Source: Selaginella moellendorffii (lineage: Eukaryota > Streptophyta > Lycopodiopsida > Selaginellales > Selaginellaceae). Taken from it: a stretch of DNA of 64,000 nt. Each line of letters opens with the position of its first letter. The stretch's first letter is position 1. The position numbers were made by a program, and so were the translations under genes. Shown one piece after another: positions 57,723-64,000 of the stretch. The notes below the pieces were generated by a model. It was not told the origin of the DNA and ran no database searches. It was given only the letters and a program-made list of their open reading frames with translations. The DNA lies in NCBI RefSeq assembly GCF_000143415.4, contig NW_003314385.1, forward strand, positions 347,649 to 411,648, written 5' to 3'.

Positions 57723-60428
57723 ACTTGGTATTGGAGCTGTTCTTTTGTTCGACTCTTATTGGTGGCCAAGTATATCACCACTTGTATTGGAAATGGAAGG
57801 TCCTAGGTATGGACGTATCCTTGAGGAGGAGCATGTCGAGAGGACATGACTCTCCACTCAAGTTCATGCGTGAACTTGTGCGCAATATGGTGGATGGAAA
57901 AGGGCCAGTAAGGGAACGACTTTGGGATTTTGGGAACAGGATAAGGGTTTCCTCAGAGAGTTGAGGATGTGATCTAGATGAGCATTTGACGTAACAAACG
58001 GGCTAATGTAGTTGTGGTAAACAACTATAGTTGGGATCACGGGAAAGATGCAAACTCCAAAAAAATAAAGGAGTCAAAAAATTACCCTTATATAGTTGAG
58101 GTTGGTGCTCATAAATTTGAGACCGGAATTAATGACCGTAGGAGATCAAATACGGAAGAGGACATAAGTCCTTGGAAAGGTAGCCGGGGCTACCTCTAAT
58201 AAATGCTGGAACAACCCAAGGAGTTGGGCGTGTACTTAGAGGATGAGATGGTATTCTCATCACATGGACAAGTGGTCTTAGGGGGCAAAAGGTTGCCCCC
58301 TGAGAACAAATCAAGTGTCAGAGTAACATTTGCAAAGATGGTCCTTGTGAGTAGGACTTGAATACAAGAAGTTGTATTTTAGTGAGCTGGCACCTCAAAT
58401 GTAAGACCTCACAAATCGTCGGATTGACAAAGTCCAAAAGGCTAGATGACTCAAATAGAGTCAAGGAATAATCCTAAGGGATTGATAGAAGCATTTGGAT
58501 GGAGGTGTGTTGTACCTCACAAAGGATCCAAATATGAGAACAAAGGGTATCTCATTGATGGTAGAATGTGCCATACCAAAGTCGTGGGAAAGGTGTTCCC
58601 CAAAAGAAAGCAACTTTGGCATAGAGTTGTGTGTGAACACTATGGTGTAGTGCTAATTGATAGTTGGCATGAGAAACAACTGCTTTGGTCTTGGCAAAGA
58701 TGTTGACACAAGTGGGGAGTGTCGTAAAGGTAGGCTTGTAGAGCCTATGGTGTGAAGACACCGAATGTGCTAAGGCGTGATGCTTTGAAGTAAAATTGGT
58801 GGGTTCATGGGAACCCCTTCCCAAAGGAATCCTAATGGAAATGAGAATGGCATAGCCTAAGCTGGAAGGCATGCGATTGGAGTGTGGTGACCCAAATAAT
58901 GATGGAGGTGTGAAAGCACTAGCAATGAGCTGTAGGACTTGACAATTATGAGGTAAATAAGCAAAAGGTGCAAAATCATTGGTTAAACTAGTAGAAGGTA
59001 ACTACCTAAAACTTCTTATGGGGATAAGGAAGTTAGATATACCCTTATAGGGGAAAAATTGCTTATGTTGCAATATAGTGAGTCAATATCGTAAAAGGAA
59101 TGTTTATTGCTAAAAAGGCCATCATTGGGACACCCAAGCACTCTAGAGCACCAAGAGGTAATGTTTTATGTCGTGAAGGCACAGATAAGGCCCAAGGGAC
59201 AAAGTCCCTAGTGAATGATAGATAAAAGGTGCTATCCAAACGTCCAAAGTTGTGGAGATAGAAGAAGTTTGTTTACTCTAATTGGACAAAGCCAAAAAAG
59301 GACTTTGGCAAGGCTAGTGATGGGTATACAAAGACCCATGAGTAGCAATGTTAATCTCAGTATGTGGGATTACAAAATGAGCATACCCGGGTTGAGAAAC
59401 CACTCCCTAGGCTGTCAGGTAAGTTCATCCTTATGAATACTTGCTAAGGCATGGTAGAAAATGCAAAGTTATCCTCCTAGTTTGGAGGAGAATGACCGAA
59501 AAAAATGTATAAAGCTAAAAAGCAAGTAGTAAAGGGATAGAACCGAACCATAGGAATCGACAGGCATAACCAAAGGTGGATATGCAAGTTGGGAGTGGAA
59601 AATCAAATGGGTGCTCAAGCATATTGTCATTAGCAACCGTGATGCCACGAAAGGTCTAAAGCATAGAACTGTCCATATTAGACCATATGGCAATTAGAAA
59701 GCTTGTGAAAAAAGAGGCCTTAGCAAGTTAAGGAATAGAGTTCCTTGAAGGTTCCCAAAGACGATTCTAGGTAGATAAGTACTAGAAAGCCAAGTGTAAA
59801 TGGTTTATAGAGTGCGAGAAATTAGAGTGGTGCAGCAGAAGCGTAATCTTGAAGCTTGTCATGAGGCAAAGCTATCAAGGTTAGGGAAGTAGTTCCCGAG
59901 TGTTTAAAGAGAGGGTTTTGAATGAAAGTCGATGGATAAAGGCTTTTACACTTGTGCATGAACCATGTTACGGTGGTTGGATGACTTATTGGCAAGTTGA
60001 GGGAACAAATACCCTAGTTGAGGATGCTAACTTTAAAAAGGGTGGCCAATAGGGCTAAGCATGGAGGAGTCCATGCATGATCACAAATATGTCAAGTGAA
60101 AAGATTTGGCAATGTGGAGGAACTAGGTTCCTAAGCTGTGATCTGTAGCGTGCTTTAAGTATAAGTTGGTGCAGCAGTGTGGGGGAGTCATACCAGGCAC
60201 CTTGGATGATACCTTTCGTAGATGCATATACGAAGGTTTTGTTTGAGTCCCGACCCTCTGGCCTTGGGTTCGAGTCCCAACTCATTAGGGCGTGGTGATG
60301 GTTTGGAATATGAGGACACTCATTTTTTGGTGGTCATAGACTCTCAGTAAAGAGATTAGCTTGGGCACACCACTAAACGGGGGATGCCCTGGAATCGTGA
60401 TGCATGGAAGGATTGCTTAGTGTGGCTC
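57723..60428 (+). mobile_element. Family D interior, non-coding
   Basis: Starts with the primer-binding site. I find no retroelement protein motif in any frame. The longest open frame is about 106 codons. A 24-bp segment at 59821-59844 resembles the 5' end of initiator tRNA-Met. A B-box-like GGTTCGAGTCC is at about 60267-60277. The region ends at the LTR of B3. Confidence 0.6.
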
Positions 60429-61573
60429 TGTAGCACACGTGGTTTTGACCCTTTATCCTATGGTGATTTACCATAGGATAACACCACAAAGCGGAACCTA
60501 AACCCTCTTTGTGCCACGTGACAGATGCCACGTGTCACATGCCACGTGTCCAAAGGAACATGGTGTGGAACTCGAGGTTCAAGGCCTTGGGCCACTGAAT
60601 GAAGGAAGGGTGCCAAACTCCCAAGCATGAAGCCAAAGAGTGATGGAACCGGACCACAGAGCAACTCCCGAGTGTATAGCCCAAGGAGCGAAGGGACAGG
60701 AGCACGGAGCGACTTGGAACAGTCCTAGAGTATCTAGCATCCCAATGCCAGGACCAGCAGGCAAAACGGAGCCAAACAGAGTCTGGCACTATTTTGGCAT
60801 ATCGGTGGCCTAACGCGAGGATATGAGTACTCCACCAGCTAGCATGGTGTGGAGATTGGGCTTAGACCCAAGCCGGATGCAGAACAAGGACAGACACGCA
60901 AGTGGGAGCTAGACTATGCCTCAGGTTGGTCGGCCATGCCTGACCTACCCACTATCCCTTCTATACATTTGGAACCCCCCACACATCCCCCCCCCTGAGG
61001 AACACACGCTTTGGGCTTTCACCCCAAGCCACCCTTAGTACCAGGAGTTAGTCTTTGGGATAAGCTCGAAATTTACTAAATATGGAATGTCCTTAGATTG
61101 CGAATTTGGACACAGGACGAACACCATTGTGTTCAGGATGATCTCTACATTCCGTAGATATGCCAAATGAGCAAATCTGGACACTTTCCATAAATAGCAT
61201 TTGGGACCGAAATGAGACTAACACAAAGGGCATGATAGCGAGGGTGTTTGGCAAACACGGTAATCTATCATCTAGTGAATATTGAGGGACCAATCTCAAT
61301 ATCGCGGGGGTTCCCAACACTAGCAAGTGCAAGTCAACGAATGAGTTTCTCTAACCAGGTCAAGTATGCTTGACTAAATAGACACTTAGGAATTCTTTCC
61401 TTATGCTCATCTGGTCAAATGCACATGCAAGGACCAGTTTCTCAACTAGCTTAGGCGGAGACTGATAACAGGTCTAGCAATACCGACCTCCTGCCGTCGT
61501 GGCAGTAAGGAAAGAGTGTCCGTAAGGACTGGTCGACAAGTATCTTTCGATACCCGAAGTCACATTTGCGACA
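60429..61573 (-). repeat. B3 3' LTR
   Basis: On the minus strand it starts TGTCGCAAATG (61573) and ends GTGTGCTACA (60429), about 1145 bp, and is very similar to the B1 LTR at 29577-30735. It is preceded on that strand by a polypurine tract (GAGGGGGAGAG). Confidence 0.85.
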
Positions 61574-62207
61574 CTCTCCCCCTCTTGGGGAAGATTGACG
61601 TCCTTGTCGATGCATACTCAAGTCTAGAATACCGCTAAGAAACAACTCCAAAAAAAAGTTCATGGAATTCACATTATATGAGAAATGCACCAACTTAAAT
61701 GAGTTAGGGGGCAACCTCTTTGTCTAACGTGGATGCACTACCAACTCAGACACCTTTCGGCCGTCACCGACAAGGAAATGACCAACGGAGTCAGCCACCC
61801 TTGTTGCTCTAGGAGTCACCCAGCTTACAAAAGTGTGATATGCCCCTGCCCGCAAGGATATAGAGAAAGAAGCCAGAGGCCCCAACCCTCCTGAGCAAAG
61901 AAACAAAACTCATCGGTAAGGTTTAGATAGACTACTGTAAACAGGCAGTTAGAGTTGTTTACACGGTCACGCCCTTTCAACGAAATAAGGAACATCGACA
62001 GAGAGGCGGGTGATGTGACCAGTCAACAGTAGCTACCCCATGACTAGAGATTTCAACATGCACATGAAGTGCCGAAGTCAGTCTGCCGATACTGGCCCAA
62101 ACTCAAAGATCAATAGATGGACAATATCAAAGTCATAGACAATGATATCATAGAGATTTAATTATCAGTGAATATATTTTAGATTAGAACACAAAAGTAT
62201 TCCAAGT
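61574..62207 (-). mobile_element. B3 3' interior, 5'-truncated
   Basis: Matches 16060-16713 and the B1 end at 24955-25150. Similarity ends abruptly at about 62207 in unrelated AT-rich sequence beside the FCP1-like gene. No coding capacity. Confidence 0.75.
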
Positions 62208-62651
62208 AAAAGCTCTATTTCGTTAAAGTGGGAATTGTCATTATCCCACTTGTAAAATAAAGTTTCCAAACCTTTATATAGTATATAAATATAACAAAAT
62301 TCAATTGCATTGAGGCACATGCCATTTTATTTTAAACAAGAAAATGTCTACTCAATCACTTCTCCTCCCCCTGCCACTGCTTCACCTCTCTCTTCTCCTT
62401 GTCATCGTCGTCCAATTTCTTTCCATCCTTTTAATATTGGCTCAGTTGCTCCGAGTCTAGGTGGAGCCCAAGTCCCCATTCAATTTTTACTTTCCCCTTA
62501 TTAATAAAACAACTTCGTAGACTTCCAATAACATGCTGTAACACTTCTAGTATAATGCAAATCCTCTCAAAGAATTGTCTTTTAATATTAATACAATGGC
62601 ATGGAACCCCATGCCATAATAAGTTACATTTTTAAATAAATACATGCCATC
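62208..62651. other. Spacer downstream of FCP1-like gene
   Basis: Nothing recognised apart from a CT-rich stretch at about 62349-62420. Part of it is probably the 3' untranslated region of the minus-strand gene. Confidence 0.5.
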
Positions 62652-64000
62652 TCAGACTGTTATTTTTTGCCTCCAACGCCTATACAATAATCTTGGAATT
62701 TCATCACTCTCCACACTATCAGGATTTAAACCCAATAGTAATGCCATCTCTTCTCTAATACGTCCACGCTCATGTTCAGTGGTCAAAGAACCCATTCGGT
62801 TGAGCAGATTATGGAGATGCGGATAGTGCTTGGCTAGACAATATACATGCCATAAATGATGACTGGTGTCTGTCCGATCAAATGGCTTCTGATATACCGT
62901 TCCATCTGCCATTTGGTTGATTTCTGCAGCCACCTCCTGGACTGGCCGGTTCTCTATCACCATCGCTCCAAGCTGTTTTGCAAGGTCCCCCAGAACATAC
63001 GGTTTCTTCTCCCTAGTTTCCATACTGCAAGAGATGGGGTGCACTGCATATGTGTGCGTGTTCGTTGCAGTTTTAATCGGCGAGTCATCGATGATGAGGA
63101 TTTCACTTGACCTAGCAGTCCGGTTCATCACTACAGCCTCTGGCTTGACGAAGATGGGCTTGCTACCCCTCACATGGACCATAGTCAAGCAATCCTCCTG
63201 CGTTAGGAGAAAGTCAAATGGTAATATTACTCGCGTCTGATCGTGCATCATCTGTAGCAACGTTAATGCATTGTGGCGCATCATGGATGTCCAAACTCCC
63301 AATTGCAAATTGAACCCAGCCCTCTGTTTTAAGTGTCGCATGGTCATTATTAGATCCCGCAGTTTCTCCCGTGTGATTAATGTGAATCTGTCTCTTTTGA
63401 CCAACTTGCGACCGCAGGCTTTGGAGGGTGCAATGACATTCGAGGACGAGCCACGCTCATGGGACAAAAGGACACCGTTCAGATCAAAAATGATACAGTA
63501 CCTTCACCGTGACTCTGAAATGAAATGCGTTAGCATAAAAAATGGTACAAGTCAATTTTACCATCTACAATATTAGCGAATGGTGCTCCCGATGGTCGTT
63601 GAGAGGGTTTTGGTCGAGGAAACGTGAAGGGCAGAAATACTCTCCTCTGCAATGTGGGGTCAATCGCATCCGATGGCGTGTGGGCACATGCCATTTCAGC
63701 TGTAGACTTTGGTACAACTGGCTCAACAGTGGCATGGGGTGGTTCCGATGGCGTGTGATCACACGCCATTTCAGCTGGTGCCTCTGTTGGCAAAGTGGAC
63801 ATGACCGAACAGGCAGCAGGGGCGGTGTAGGGAGGTTCCAACGGCGCGTAGTCAGACGATTGGGCACACGTTGAGTCCGTTGGAAATGAGGATACGACCG
63901 GCTCGGCGGCTGGGGCGGCCTCATGCGGGTCCAATGGCGCCTGGTCACCGTCAGTTGGATACGTGGACAAGATTGACTCAGTGGTATGGGCAGCATCAAG
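62652..64000 (-). CDS. FCP1-like HAD-family protein with Pro-rich repeats, 5' end outside window
   Basis: The last exon runs from about 63500 to the stop at 62652. It encodes an FCP1/NIF-type HAD domain: CIIFDLNGVLL (motif I), LGVWTSM, a Q..C segment, KPIFVK and IIDDSPIKT, then about 100 residues of helical C-terminus. HAD phosphatases use DxD in motif I. Here it reads DLN, so the general-acid Asp is replaced by Asn and phosphatase activity is doubtful. Upstream, 64000 to about 63540 is an open frame of degenerate repeats of about 30 residues rich in Pro, Thr and Ala (FPTDS...YAPLEPPYTAPA). An intron of about 47 nt joins the two parts, with exact splice sites unresolved. The start codon lies beyond the right edge. 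Confidence 0.65.

Overview
This looks like a land-plant nuclear window, most likely a lycophyte of the Selaginella type. The evidence is an intronless PLS-class pentatricopeptide (PPR) gene, a CPSF-A/DDB1-like gene cut by at least six very short introns (44-80 nt by my reading), an FCP1-like HAD gene, and a dense nest of plant-type Ty3/gypsy LTR retrotransposons. The species is an inference. A run of 100 N at 28338-28437 marks a draft assembly.

Most of the window is retrotransposon. I name four families by letter. E (1-9178) is a Tat-like Ty3/gypsy element, 5'-truncated by the window edge. It carries an acquired plant-type RNase H before the reverse transcriptase and a catalytically damaged second RNase H after it. 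A is a chromodomain-bearing gypsy element (chromovirus) with 917-bp LTRs. Copy A1 (17585-24752, resuming at 30741-30909) has 8 in-frame stops; A2 (39072-40881 and 49884 to about 54150) is heavily decayed; A3 (42536-49882) is young, with near-identical LTRs and one stop in a 1571-codon gag-pol. B is non-autonomous, with LTRs of about 1150 bp related to those of A and a long non-coding interior. D is another non-coding LTR family with large LTRs holding an expandable 12-bp minisatellite.

The nesting can be read from target-site duplications. A B fragment (B0) was hit by A1 (duplication CTTGG at 17580-17584 and 30910-30914). A1's 3' LTR was then hit by B1 (24753-30735; duplication AGTCC at 24748-24752 and 30736-30740). 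A second nest (39072-54150) has A2 split by B2 fragments and A3. D fragments in both orientations fill 54151-60428 and 9179-11201.

Host-like sequence lies in three islands. 11202-16009 is AT-rich with a decayed MULE-type transposase. 32105-39071 holds the 3'-truncated CPSF-A-like gene, two AT-rich secreted bulb-lectin genes on the minus strand (one intact, one with a single stop), the PPR gene and a PPR relic. 62208-64000 holds the 3' end of the FCP1-like gene, which runs off the right edge. The lectin pair, with a shared N-terminal region I do not recognise, and the unusual RNase H order of element E are the two items I would follow up first.
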